A stretch of DNA of 64,000 nucleotides from Gaiellasilicea sp037721555 (GTDB lineage Bacteria; Actinomycetota; Thermoleophilia; Gaiellales; Gaiellaceae). A program made the translations under genes and the position numbers. This document shows positions 8,304-16,476 of the stretch, one piece after another (the first letter of the stretch is position 1; each line of letters starts with the position of its first letter). The notes beneath the pieces were generated by a model that saw only the letters and a program-made list of their open reading frames with translations, had not been told where the DNA came from and made no database searches. The stretch is taken from NCBI GenBank assembly GCA_037721555.1, contig JBBJOI010000001.1, positions 279,694-343,693 of the forward strand, in the 5' to 3' direction.

Positions 8304-9287
8304 GTGAGCGACGTTCGGAACGTGATCATCATCGGCGGCGGGCCTGCGGGCTACACGGCGGCGCTGTACGCCGCCCGCGCCAACATGAGGCCGCTCTTGA
8401 TCGAGGGCTTCCAGTGGGGCGGCCAGCTGATGATCACGAGCGACGTCGAGAACTATCCCGGCTATCCGAGCGGGGTGATGGGACCCGAGATGATGCGGGA
8501 GTTCCGCGAGCAGGCAGGGCGCTTCGGCACAGAGTTCGTCACCGACGACATCACCCGGATCGACTTGTCGCAGCGGCCGTTCAAGGTCTACGTCGAAGAC
8601 ACGGAGTACGTGGCCGAGACGATCATCGTGGCGACGGGTGCGACCGCTCGGCAGCTCGGCCTGGAGTCCGAACGTGACCTGCAAGGGCGCGGCGTCACCT
8701 ACTGCGCCACCTGCGACGGCTCCTTCTACCGCGAGCGTAAGGTCGTTGTGGCAGGCGGCGGCGACTCTGCGATGGAGGAGGCGCTCTTCCTGACGAAGTT
8801 CGCCTCGAAGGTCACGATCGTCCACCGGCGCGACACCTTTCGAGCCTCGCCGATCATGGTCGACCGCGCGCAGGCCCATCCCAAGATCGAGATCCTGACG
8901 CCATACGTCGTCGAAGAGGTGCTGGGCGTGGCGGAAAACAAGCTGACGGGCCTCCGGCTGCGGAACGTCGACACAGACGAGGTCGTCGACCACCGCACCG
9001 ACGGGCTCTTCGTCGCGATCGGTCACGACCCCACCACGAAGCTGTTCGTGGATTGGCTCGACCACGACGACTCCGGCTACCTGATCACACGAGGCAAGAC
9101 CACGGAGACGAATATCCCGGGCGTCTTTGCAGCAGGGGACGTGCAAGACCACGTCTACCGTCAGGCGATCACCGCCGCAGGCTCCGGCTGTATGGCCGCG
9201 CTCGACGCCGAGCGGTTCCTCGCCGACCTGGAGGGGCATCCGGAGGAGGCCCTGACGGCACCGCGCGAGCAGGCGGCGCCGGCGTAG
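8304..9287 (+). CDS. trxB: thioredoxin reductase
   Basis: FAD- and NADPH-dependent enzyme that reduces thioredoxin in the cytoplasm. The first Rossmann motif IIIGGGPAGYTAALYAARA starts at residue 7. The redox-active pair is in TYCATCDGSF (about residue 135), and the NADPH-binding VVAGGGDSAMEEALFL follows near 150. The C-terminal FAD motif GVFAAGDVQDHVYRQ is at about 277-291. I place the start at GTG 8304 (SDVRNVIIIGGG), preceded by a purine-rich GAGGGCGAAG; in-frame upstream codons belong to no conserved sequence. 327 residues is typical. No thioredoxin gene is adjacent. Confidence 0.95.
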   Translation: MSDVRNVIIIGGGPAGYTAALYAARANMRPLLIEGFQWGGQLMITSDVENYPGYPSGVMGPEMMREFREQAGRFGTEFVTDDITRIDLSQRPFKVYVEDTEYVAETIIVATGATARQLGLESERDLQGRGVTYCATCDGSFYRERKVVVAGGGDSAMEEALFLTKFASKVTIVHRRDTFRASPIMVDRAQAHPKIEILTPYVVEEVLGVAENKLTGLRLRNVDTDEVVDHRTDGLFVAIGHDPTTKLFVDWLDHDDSGYLITRGKTTETNIPGVFAAGDVQDHVYRQAITAAGSGCMAALDAERFLADLEGHPEEALTAPREQAAPA

Positions 9288-9294
9288 AACCGGT

Positions 9295-9322
9295 GGCTCG
9301 TTGGCCTTCCGGCCGACCAGCC
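9295..9322 (+). terminator. probable stem-loop terminator after trxB
   Basis: A hairpin starting 8 nt after the trxB stop: GGCTCGTTGGCC, loop TTCC, GGCCGACCAGCC, with one mismatch and one G-U pair. No U-tract follows, as is common in high-GC actinobacteria. Confidence 0.45.
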
Positions 9323-9338
9323 GACTACCCTCCCGGCG

Positions 9339-10256
9339 GTGGCTCGCGGGGCGCATTGGATCGACCTGCTCGACCCGACGGCTGAGGAGCTCGCGGCTGA
9401 GACCCCCATCGAGCTTCACGAGCGAGCGACCAGGCACCTCCTCGATCCCCTGCGGCCCGAGCGGCTGCCTCGGCCGAGAATCGAGTCGTCCCCTGACCAC
9501 GTCCTCGGCGTGCTCCTCGTCGCTGTCGCTGTCGAGGAGGAGGATCGTGTCTTCTACCAGGAGGTCGACTTCGTCGCCACGTCCGAGACGATTCTCACCG
9601 TGCGTAAGACGCCTCCGGGTGAGGAGCCGTTCTCGATCGATGCGGTGCACGAGGCGTGCGAGGCCCACGGATCTCCTTCGACCGGGCTCGTCATCTACCA
9701 CCTGATCGACGAGGTCGCCGAGCGCTACCTCAATCTGATCGACAGCCTCGGCTCCGAGATCGACGAGCTCGAGGAGGGAATCGAGTCGTGGGCGAACGAG
9801 CGGATCCGTCGCCGGCTGGCCGAGCTGCGGGAGGACGTGCTGGTCATACGGCGCACCCTTGCCCCGACCCGGGACGCGGTCAGGCGTCTCGTCGACGGCC
9901 GGGTCGAGCTCGCAGGCGAGGATCCGTTCGGGCGCGGGCTCCATCTCTACTTCGGGGAAGCCCACGACAAGCTGCTTCGGGCGACCGACGGTCTCGACAT
10001 CGCTCGCGAGCTCGTCTCGAGTGCCCGTGACTACCACCAGTCGAAGATCGCGCAGGAACAGAACGATGTCGTCAGGAAGCTCGCCGTGGTTGCGTCGCTG
10101 CTGCTCGTGCCCACGTTCATCGTCGGCAACTACGGCCAGAACTTCGACCACATGCCCGAGCTCGGCTGGAAGCTCGGCTATGCCTTCTCCTGGGGGATCA
10201 TCGCCCTCACGACCCTCCTGCAGCTCGCCTTCTACCGGTGGCGGCGCTGGATCTGA
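9339..10256 (+). CDS. corA: CorA-family divalent cation transporter with GQN instead of GMN
   Basis: Pentameric inner-membrane Mg2+/Co2+ channel family. The protein has the long cytoplasmic funnel (residues 1-240: an alpha/beta N-domain, then the coiled willow helices EIDELEEGIESWANERIRRR and RRTLAPTRDAVRRL). Two C-terminal transmembrane helices follow (VVASLLLVPTFIVGNY and YAFSWGIIALTTLLQLAFY), then a basic tail RWRRWI. The selectivity signature at the end of TM1, normally YGMNF, reads YGQNF here; the following DHMPEL is conserved. 305 residues is normal. The start GTG/ATG choice around 9339 is plausible but has no strong ribosome-binding site. Confidence 0.88.
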   Translation: MARGAHWIDLLDPTAEELAAETPIELHERATRHLLDPLRPERLPRPRIESSPDHVLGVLLVAVAVEEEDRVFYQEVDFVATSETILTVRKTPPGEEPFSIDAVHEACEAHGSPSTGLVIYHLIDEVAERYLNLIDSLGSEIDELEEGIESWANERIRRRLAELREDVLVIRRTLAPTRDAVRRLVDGRVELAGEDPFGRGLHLYFGEAHDKLLRATDGLDIARELVSSARDYHQSKIAQEQNDVVRKLAVVASLLLVPTFIVGNYGQNFDHMPELGWKLGYAFSWGIIALTTLLQLAFYRWRRWI

Positions 10257-10284
10257 GACGAGGCCTCGTCGGTACCCTGCCGAG

Positions 10285-10731
10285 GTGCCGTTCTTCATCT
10301 GTCCGAACTGCAAGGACCGCTCGATCGACAACGACGGCCGGCAGGGGCTGCTGCAGCAGGCGGTCTCGTGTGAGCGCTGCGGATTCGGGTTCCTCTTCGA
10401 GCTGATGGACGACTACTACCCCGGGCCGAACGCGGGCCTGATCGCCTGCGACCGTGGCGGTCGCATCCTGGCGGCCGGCCGCGGAGTCTTCGAGCTGACG
10501 GGGTACCAGGAACGGGATCTGATGGGCCGAGACGTCGTCGAGGCGTTCGCTCTCGGCGGCTTCGAACGGGAACAGAATCCTGTCGCGATCGCGCTCGAGT
10601 GGGGCGTCCGGCGGCTGGGAGAGGAGCTCGAGCTGCGCTCGCGCGCCGGCAACGTCAAGCCCGTTCGCGCGGACATTTTCCCGGCCTACGACAACGACGG
10701 CGGCCTGCTCGTCTCGCTCTCGCCCCGCTAA
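10285..10731 (+). CDS. zinc-ribbon plus PAS-domain protein
   Basis: A 148-residue protein from a GTG at 10285. Residues 3-35 hold two Cys pairs (CPNC ... CERC), a zinc ribbon. Residues 45-148 form a PAS fold: NAGLIACDRGGRILAAG, then VFELTGYQERDLMGRDVVEAF, then a C-terminal strand pair. The architecture suggests a small sensory or regulatory protein that binds a ligand or partner; there is no output domain and no partner gene next to it. Repeat copy B begins at the base after its stop codon. Confidence 0.75.
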   Translation: MPFFICPNCKDRSIDNDGRQGLLQQAVSCERCGFGFLFELMDDYYPGPNAGLIACDRGGRILAAGRGVFELTGYQERDLMGRDVVEAFALGGFEREQNPVAIALEWGVRRLGEELELRSRAGNVKPVRADIFPAYDNDGGLLVSLSPR

Positions 10732-10893
10732 GAGCTCATTTCAGAATGACGCTTCGGCGGCGGGGTCCGCTGGGCGGCGCGAGCGCAAGAACGCAGAGAG
10801 CCTCGACAGCAGCGCTATCGAGGCGACCGGGGATGCCGCGATCGTGCCGCACAGCGTGGCCCGCCGGCTCAAGGCTTCACTTTGAATGAGCTC
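10732..10893. repeat. dispersed hairpin element, copy B
   Basis: Starts directly after the TAA at 10729-10731 and ends 28 bp before the convergent methyltransferase stop. Perfect terminal inverted repeat GAGCTCATT (10732-10740) / AATGAGCTC (10885-10893). Inside it are TCAGAATGACGCTTCGGCGG and its partner CCGGCTCAAGGCTTCACTTTGA, both shared with copies C and D. The central hairpin GCCTCGA (10800-10806) ... TCGAGGC (10818-10824) stands at the same place as in copies A and D but with a different stem sequence. In this convergent context it may act as a bidirectional terminator. Confidence 0.75.
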
Positions 10894-10921
10894 TAAGCCT
10901 CAGCAAGCGGGAGCGCGGTGC

Positions 10922-11719
10922 CTACGGCCGGCCGCGGATCGCCCAGGCCGACGCGCTCAAGGTGAACGGCCCGGCAGGATCGCCGAGGCGGCGGCGGCAC
11001 TCGTCGTGCAACCTCTCCTGCCCCGCGTCGTTGAGCGAGCTGTAGAACGCACCGACCGGTCCGGCGGCGGTCTGGAGCGGTATCCAGAAGTCGTCGAACC
11101 CCTCGTACTCCATCGTCACGGGAAGGAGCTCGGTCCGGACGCCTTCCAGACCGGCTCGGTCGGCCAGCCCCTGCAGCTCCTCCCGCGTGCGATATGGCAG
11201 CTTGGCGTCCCCGCTCTGACCGGCTTCGCCCTGCACGGCTGCCGCCGCGGCCCAGAAGATGCCCAGCATCTCCATCTCACCCGCCGCCCACATGCTGAAG
11301 GCGACCAGGCCACCTGTGCGGACGACGCGTCGCATCTCCCCCACGCCAGCAGCGGCATCGCGCATGAAGCTGACGACGAGCTGCGAGAGGGCAGCATCGA
11401 ACGAACCGTCCGCGAACGGCAGGCTCTCCGCGGCCCCTACCTGCACGTCAGCCCCAGGGACGCGCGTCCGGCAGACCTCGACGAACACTTCGGCCGGATC
11501 GACCGCCGACAACCCTTCGAGGCCGGCACGAGCGGCGAGAACAGTCGTCAGCGCGCCCGGCCCGCAACCGACATCGAGGACTCGCATTGGGCCGTCGATG
11601 CCTGCGAAATCGGCGAAAGCAGGAGCGAGGCGCGCGGAGTAACGGCCCATGAACCGGTCATACGACTCCCCCGAGACGGCGAAAGGAGGACGACCACCGC
11701 CGGTCGGGGCTGCCTGCAT
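10922..11719 (-). CDS. class I SAM-dependent methyltransferase
   Basis: A 265-residue methyltransferase of the UbiE/Methyltransf_11 type. Motif I is VLDVGCGPGALT (about residues 47-58), the acidic loop at the end of strand 2 is AVDPAEVFV, motif II/III is VQVGAAESLPFADGSFDAALSQ (split here for length), and motif post-I is VGEMRRVVRTGGLVAFSMW. The substrate cannot be told from sequence. It is followed 17 bp downstream on the replicon by nth, whose stop is at 11737, so it stands at the end of the leftward repair run. Confidence 0.85.
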   Translation of the reverse strand: MQAAPTGGGRPPFAVSGESYDRFMGRYSARLAPAFADFAGIDGPMRVLDVGCGPGALTTVLAARAGLEGLSAVDPAEVFVEVCRTRVPGADVQVGAAESLPFADGSFDAALSQLVVSFMRDAAAGVGEMRRVVRTGGLVAFSMWAAGEMEMLGIFWAAAAAVQGEAGQSGDAKLPYRTREELQGLADRAGLEGVRTELLPVTMEYEGFDDFWIPLQTAAGPVGAFYSSLNDAGQERLHDECRRRLGDPAGPFTLSASAWAIRGRP

Positions 11720-11736
11720 CGGCTTATCCTAGAGCG

Positions 11737-12414
11737 CTAATCGACGACGACACGGCTCGACGGGCAAAGGTCGTTGACGACGCAGAGCTCACACAGCGGC
11801 CTCCGCGCGAGGCAGACGCGCCGTCCGTGCCAGATCAGCAGGTGCGGGAAGCGCCCCCAGTCGGAACGGGACACGAGCTTGATCAGGTCGCGCTCGATTC
11901 GCACTGGATCCTCCTGCTTGGTGAGGCCGAGCCGTTGCGAGAGGCGGCGGACGTGCGTGTCGACGACGACCCCCTGCGGACTGCCGAGCTCTGCCGCGAC
12001 CACGTTCGCGGTCTTCCGCGCGACCCCGGGTAGGCGCAACAGCTCCGGCAGCGTCCGCGGCACCTGTCCGTCGAACTCCTCGAGCAGGACGCGGGCCGTG
12101 CCGCGGAGCGACTTCGCCTTCTGGCGGAAAAACCCGGTCGCGTAGATGTCGCGCTCGAGCTCCTCCTGCGGCACCGCCAGATAGTCCTCCAGCCGTCCGT
12201 ACTTCTCGAAGAGGTGTTGGGTGACGCGATTGACGTTCACGTCTGTTGTCTGTGCCGACAACATAACGGAGAAGAGGAGCTCGAGATCGCTCCTGAAACG
12301 GAGCGCGATCCGGGCGTCGGCGTGCTCCGCCGCGAGCCGCGCGATGATCGGCCGGATCCGGTCTCGTCTGCGCCCGACGCGACGCCGCGCCTCGCCGACG
12401 AAGCTACGCGCCAC
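11737..12414 (-). CDS. nth: endonuclease III (DNA glycosylase/AP lyase)
   Basis: Base-excision-repair enzyme that removes oxidised pyrimidines. It has the helix-hairpin-helix LLRLPGVARKTANVV with the catalytic Lys in the ARKTA segment, the catalytic Asp in VVVDTHVRRLSQRLG, and a C-terminal [4Fe-4S] cluster spaced C-x6-C-x2-C-x5-C (CLARRPLCELCVVNDLC). I choose the GTG at 12414 (VARSFVGEARRR), which overlaps the upstream phosphoesterase stop by 11 bp; the longer open frame upstream lies inside that gene and is not conserved. 225 residues is typical. Confidence 0.94.
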   Translation of the reverse strand: MARSFVGEARRRVGRRRDRIRPIIARLAAEHADARIALRFRSDLELLFSVMLSAQTTDVNVNRVTQHLFEKYGRLEDYLAVPQEELERDIYATGFFRQKAKSLRGTARVLLEEFDGQVPRTLPELLRLPGVARKTANVVAAELGSPQGVVVDTHVRRLSQRLGLTKQEDPVRIERDLIKLVSRSDWGRFPHLLIWHGRRVCLARRPLCELCVVNDLCPSSRVVVD

Positions 12415-13120
12415 GCAGCGATTCGAAGTAGGCCGTGACCTCGACGGGATCGGGTGGCTGCTCGAGCCACCCGGCCAACTCATCGGCGGTCGCCCATTGC
12501 GTCGCGCGGATCGCGGTCGCGCCGGCTTCGGCGTCGTATCCGGTCGCACGGTGCTCGACGGCAGGGCCGAGGAGCAGCCAGAAGGCTCCGCGCCTGCCCT
12601 CGTATGGCATGCCGACGCTTCCGGCGTTCACAAGCCGCGTGCCTCCAGCGCGCCGGTCGAACTGGACGTGCGTGTGGCCGCAGACGACGAGGCGCTCGTG
12701 GACATCGTCCAGCACCTCGACGAGGTCCTCCTCCGGTGTGATGCGCGTGACGATCTCCTCGTCCGAGCGCGGTGTGGCGTGGCAGAAGAGGACGCTGCCG
12801 AGCCCGTCGAGCTCGAGTGACAGCGTCAGCGGCCAGTCCCGCAGCAGCGTGAGTCGATCCGGGCCGAGTCGCTCGGCGCACCACGCGGCGCCGTGCTCCT
12901 TCTCGGCGACGAGCACGGCACGGTCTGCGTTTCCCCGGACGAAGCGCACACGATCGCCCAGAGTGACGAGCAGATCCAGGCACTCCGCGGGCATCGGGCC
13001 GGAGACCGCGTCGCCGGCAACGACGATGAGCTCGGCGGCAGCCACATCCGGCTCGGCGAGCACCGCCTCGAGCGCCGGGAGATTCCCGTGCACATCGGCG
13101 AGAACCGCAACGTCCCTCAC
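12404..13120 (-). CDS. calcineurin-like metallophosphoesterase (YfcE/diadenosine-tetraphosphatase-like)
   Basis: A 238-residue binuclear metallophosphoesterase: LADVHGN (D-x-H, residues 6-12), VVAGDAVSGP (GD), FVRGNADRAV (GNAD in place of GNHD), FCHATP and CGHTHVQFDR (GHTH), the standard order of metal ligands. It belongs to the YfcE/MJ0936-type group of small phosphodiesterases; the substrate is unknown. The GTG at 13120 overlaps the addA TGA by 4 bp (GTGA), and its own stop overlaps the nth start, so addB-addA-this gene-nth form one transcription unit. Confidence 0.88.
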   Translation of the reverse strand: MRDVAVLADVHGNLPALEAVLAEPDVAAAELIVVAGDAVSGPMPAECLDLLVTLGDRVRFVRGNADRAVLVAEKEHGAAWCAERLGPDRLTLLRDWPLTLSLELDGLGSVLFCHATPRSDEEIVTRITPEEDLVEVLDDVHERLVVCGHTHVQFDRRAGGTRLVNAGSVGMPYEGRRGAFWLLLGPAVEHRATGYDAEAGATAIRATQWATADELAGWLEQPPDPVEVTAYFESLRGA

Positions 13121-16100
13121 CGCTGGAGCCCCGGGCCTGCGCAGACGACGCCGAGCACTGGGCACCCCGCGCAGATGAACTCACTCGGTGTCGGCCTGAA
13201 CTCTCCCGCACGGATGCGGGCGATCGCCTCCGACAGCTCGGCCTCGAGGGCCGGCAGCTCCGTGCGCAGGAACGTCCGGGAGCTGACCGCATCGTCACGC
13301 TCGAGAAACTGGTAGACGACCTCGACCTCCTCTGCGCCGGCGCGGAAGAGAGCAAGGGCGTAGACGAGCCGCTGGAGCCGGTAGTCGGCCTCGACGATCT
13401 CGCCCGCCGATCCTTCCGCGAGCGAGTTGGTCTTGTAGTCGAGGACGAGCGCGCGGTCACCCGCGCGGTGCAGGACGTCCAGGCGACCGTGAAGCAGAAC
13501 GCCGTCGTGCTCGAAGGCGAACGGACGCTCGGGCTGCACGCCCGCCAGCTCGCCTACCCGGCGGGCGAGATCGGAGCCGCAGTAGGTCTCGACGAAGCCG
13601 GCGATCCGCGCCAGCTCCTCGTCGGTGACGGCCGGATACCAGGCTCGCACCTGCTCGACGTCGGGCGGCACCGCCGCCGCGAAGTCGACGAGCTCGAGCA
13701 ACCGGTGGACCGCGTCGCCGATCTCCGTCGCGGCCATCCCGGCGGCGCCGAGCACCATCCCTCCGGCGTCGGCAGGCTGCATGCCTGCGACGCGCTCGGC
13801 GTAGTAGCGGTACGAGCAGCGCTCGAAGAGCGCCAGCGCGCTGTAGGACAGCCTGCGCACGTCGTGCAGCGGTGCCTCGGGGAGCGGCGCGATCGGCACG
13901 AGCGCGGGGGCAGGCGCAGGCAGTAGCGGCAGCTGGTCGCTGTCGAACAGCGCCAACTGACCCTCTTCCTGCGGCACTGCCGCGATCTCCAATCCAGCGG
14001 GCTCCGGCTCGCCGCGGTCGAGCCGGACGAGCACCCTCGCCCCGTCGCGCTCGAGCTCGACTGGAACTCCGCCGGAGGCGGCTAGCTCGGCCGCGCAATC
14101 GAGCCGCCCGAGTACCCAGCCGATAGGCGTCTTCTCGTCGATCGAGGGGCCGGCGGGCGCGAGGTCGATCGAGCCCGAGACGATCAACCGGTCGATCGCC
14201 CGGGTCATTGCCACGTAGTAGAGGCGCAGCCGCTCTGCCTCTTCCTCCAGCTTCCGCGCCTCCGTCACGTCGGCGTACTCGAAGGCCGCGTGCCGCTTGC
14301 CGGTGATCGGGTCGGCGACACGGAAGCCGAAGCGTCCATCCGCCAGACAGAGGATCTCGTCCGCGGAGGGGACGGCGCGATCACGGCCGGCGTCGGCCAC
14401 CACGACGACCTTGAACTCGAGACCCTTCGCGCCGTGGATCGTCAGCAGCCGGACGGCGTCGGCACCCTCCTCCTCGGCGACCGCGTCCCGCTCGACCGCG
14501 CCGACGGCGTCCTGCTCGGCGACGAAGCGCACGAAGCCCTCCACGTCGGGACCCCGCAGCTCCTCGTAGGAGCGCGCGAGGCGGGCGAGCTTGCGCAGGT
14601 TCGCGTACCGGCGGCGTCCGTCAGGGTGGGCGAGGACGGCGAGGTCGTAGTCGTGGTCGGCTACGACGCGCTCGCACAGCCGCTCGAGCGACAGCCGCGC
14701 GGAGGCCTCCACCAGCCTGTCGTAGCGCTGGCGAAAGGCTCGCAGCAGGCGCTCGTCCTCGTTCGTCAGGTCAGTTGGGACGCTCCGCTCGAGGCCGGTG
14801 AAGATCGGCCGGCGGCCGGCCGCGCGGCGGAGGAGCAGGAGCGCGTCGTTCGAGACTCCGACGAAGGGCGAGGCGAGCACGCTCACGAGCGCCTCGTCGT
14901 CGTAGCGGTTGTGGAGTAGGCGCAGGTAGGAGAGCAGGTCGACAACCTGCTGCTGGCCGAAGTATCCGCGGCCGGTGGCGCGATAGGTCGGCAGCCCAAG
15001 AGCGCGCAACTCCTCCTCGTACCACTCGGCATCGGTGCCTGCGGCGAACAGCAGGACGATCTCGCCGGCCGTCGCCGCGCCTGTGTCGACGAGCTCACGG
15101 ACGCGCCGCGCGACGTGCCGTGCCTCGGCGCGCCGCCAGTGCAGGCCGCTGCCAGCGAACGCAGACTTGTCCGTGACGAGCAGCTCGACGGGGATCCCGA
15201 AGACGGGGTCGGGAAACTCCCCAGAGGCGGCGAGGGGCTGAAAGTCGTCGCCGAACGCGGTCGCGAACAGGTGGTTGACGACCCGTAGCACCTCTGGTCG
15301 CGAGCGGTAGTTGCGGGTCAACGGCAGCAGGGTCTCCGCCGCCCCGCGGCGTTCCCGGAAGACCTCGACGTCGGCGTGCCGGAAGCCGTAGATCGACTGG
15401 AACTCGTCGCCGACGAAGAACCGCTCGGTGTCCGGGGCGCTGAGGAGGTCGACGAGCTCGCACTGGAGCCGGTTCGTGTCCTGGAACTCGTCCACCATGG
15501 TTGCGCGGAAGCGGAGTTGCTCCCGCTCCCGCAGCGCCCGGTCGTCACGAAGTAGGTCGCGGGCGCGCAGCTGCAAGTCCTCGAAGTCGAGCGCGGACTC
15601 GCGATTCTTCGCCGCTGCGTACGCGTCGCCGAAACGGTGGAGCAGCTCCTGGAGGAGCGTGCGGTCGCGCAGCGCCAGCTCGTCGAGCGCCGCCTGCTCC
15701 ACCGCCTTCCGCGCCTCCTCGTATCCGGCCGCGCGCTCGCCGCGGGCGCGCAAGCCACGGAGGTCGAGCAGGCGCTCGGGCAGCTGTGCCTCGTCCGCGA
15801 GCGCGAGCGCCTGGGTGGCCGCCGCTCGCGCCGCCTCGGTCGTCCCCGCGTCGGCCACGAGGGCTTGCGCCGCCTCGACGAGCTCCGCGAGCCTCGACTC
15901 GATTCCGCGGCGCACGCCCAGCTCGAGCTGGAGCTCGCGGCCCGCTGAGCGGAGCGTCTCGTAGACGCTCGTCAGCATCCGGCGCAGGCCGGCAGCGCCG
16001 TAGGTCGCGAGTAGCTGCAGCCGCTCCGGCTGCTCGGTCGCGCAGAACTCCGTCAGGGCGAGCTCGAACGCCTCACCTCGGATCACGCGGCCCTGGCTGT

Positions 16101-16476
16101 CGTCGAGGACGCGAAAGCGCGGGTCGAGGCCCGCGGCGAACGGGTGTGCCTTCAGGAGCCGCAGGCAAAAGCCGTGGATCGTCGAGATCCAGGCACCGTC
16201 GAGCCCCCGCGCGAGATCGTGCCGCCCGAGCTCGTCCAGCCTCGAACGGATCCGGCCGCCGAGCTCGGCGGCGGCGCGGTCGGTGTAAGTGATCACGAGC
16301 AGCGACTCGAGATCGAGCCCGCGCTCGCAGACGGCCTCGATGAACCGCTCCACGAGCACCGTCGTCTTGCCGGTTCCCGCGCCGGCCGAGACGAAGACCT
16401 CACCACGCGCGTCGATGGCCGCGACCTGCTGCTCGTTCGGCGCCCGGCGCTCGCTCTTCTCCACGACGGCGCTCAT
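13117..16476 (-). CDS. addA: AddA-like ATP-dependent helicase/nuclease (UvrD-type helicase with C-terminal PD-(D/E)xK nuclease)
   Basis: The motor and nuclease subunit of a RecBCD-equivalent end-resection enzyme. Residues 1-40 include Walker A (SAGAGTGKTTVLVER); motif Ia is VITYTDRAAAEL. Motif II is VDEFQDT (328-334), then DEFQSIYGFRHAD, a 2B domain, and motif VI YYVAMTRA. After a linker rich in Pro/Ala (about 860-885) comes a RecB-type nuclease with GDAVHRLLE, HGRLDVLHR and LVLDYKTN as the catalytic acid/Lys elements. A Cys in LFERCSYRYY plus CAGCPVLGVVC near the C-terminus form a C...C-x2-C-x6-C set, the iron-sulphur staple pattern. I use the ATG at 16476, which overlaps the addB stop as ATGA; the track of codons further upstream is not needed. 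1119 residues. Confidence 0.92.
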   Translation of the reverse strand: MSAVVEKSERRAPNEQQVAAIDARGEVFVSAGAGTGKTTVLVERFIEAVCERGLDLESLLVITYTDRAAAELGGRIRSRLDELGRHDLARGLDGAWISTIHGFCLRLLKAHPFAAGLDPRFRVLDDSQGRVIRGEAFELALTEFCATEQPERLQLLATYGAAGLRRMLTSVYETLRSAGRELQLELGVRRGIESRLAELVEAAQALVADAGTTEAARAAATQALALADEAQLPERLLDLRGLRARGERAAGYEEARKAVEQAALDELALRDRTLLQELLHRFGDAYAAAKNRESALDFEDLQLRARDLLRDDRALREREQLRFRATMVDEFQDTNRLQCELVDLLSAPDTERFFVGDEFQSIYGFRHADVEVFRERRGAAETLLPLTRNYRSRPEVLRVVNHLFATAFGDDFQPLAASGEFPDPVFGIPVELLVTDKSAFAGSGLHWRRAEARHVARRVRELVDTGAATAGEIVLLFAAGTDAEWYEEELRALGLPTYRATGRGYFGQQQVVDLLSYLRLLHNRYDDEALVSVLASPFVGVSNDALLLLRRAAGRRPIFTGLERSVPTDLTNEDERLLRAFRQRYDRLVEASARLSLERLCERVVADHDYDLAVLAHPDGRRRYANLRKLARLARSYEELRGPDVEGFVRFVAEQDAVGAVERDAVAEEEGADAVRLLTIHGAKGLEFKVVVVADAGRDRAVPSADEILCLADGRFGFRVADPITGKRHAAFEYADVTEARKLEEEAERLRLYYVAMTRAIDRLIVSGSIDLAPAGPSIDEKTPIGWVLGRLDCAAELAASGGVPVELERDGARVLVRLDRGEPEPAGLEIAAVPQEEGQLALFDSDQLPLLPAPAPALVPIAPLPEAPLHDVRRLSYSALALFERCSYRYYAERVAGMQPADAGGMVLGAAGMAATEIGDAVHRLLELVDFAAAVPPDVEQVRAWYPAVTDEELARIAGFVETYCGSDLARRVGELAGVQPERPFAFEHDGVLLHGRLDVLHRAGDRALVLDYKTNSLAEGSAGEIVEADYRLQRLVYALALFRAGAEEVEVVYQFLERDDAVSSRTFLRTELPALEAELSEAIARIRAGEFRPTPSEFICAGCPVLGVVCAGPGLQR

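Noticed and set aside
8139..10331. Long minus-strand open frame (about 730 codons) across trxB and the CorA gene
   Set aside because: Antisense to two clearly recognisable genes and without family features; a common artefact of high-GC codon use.
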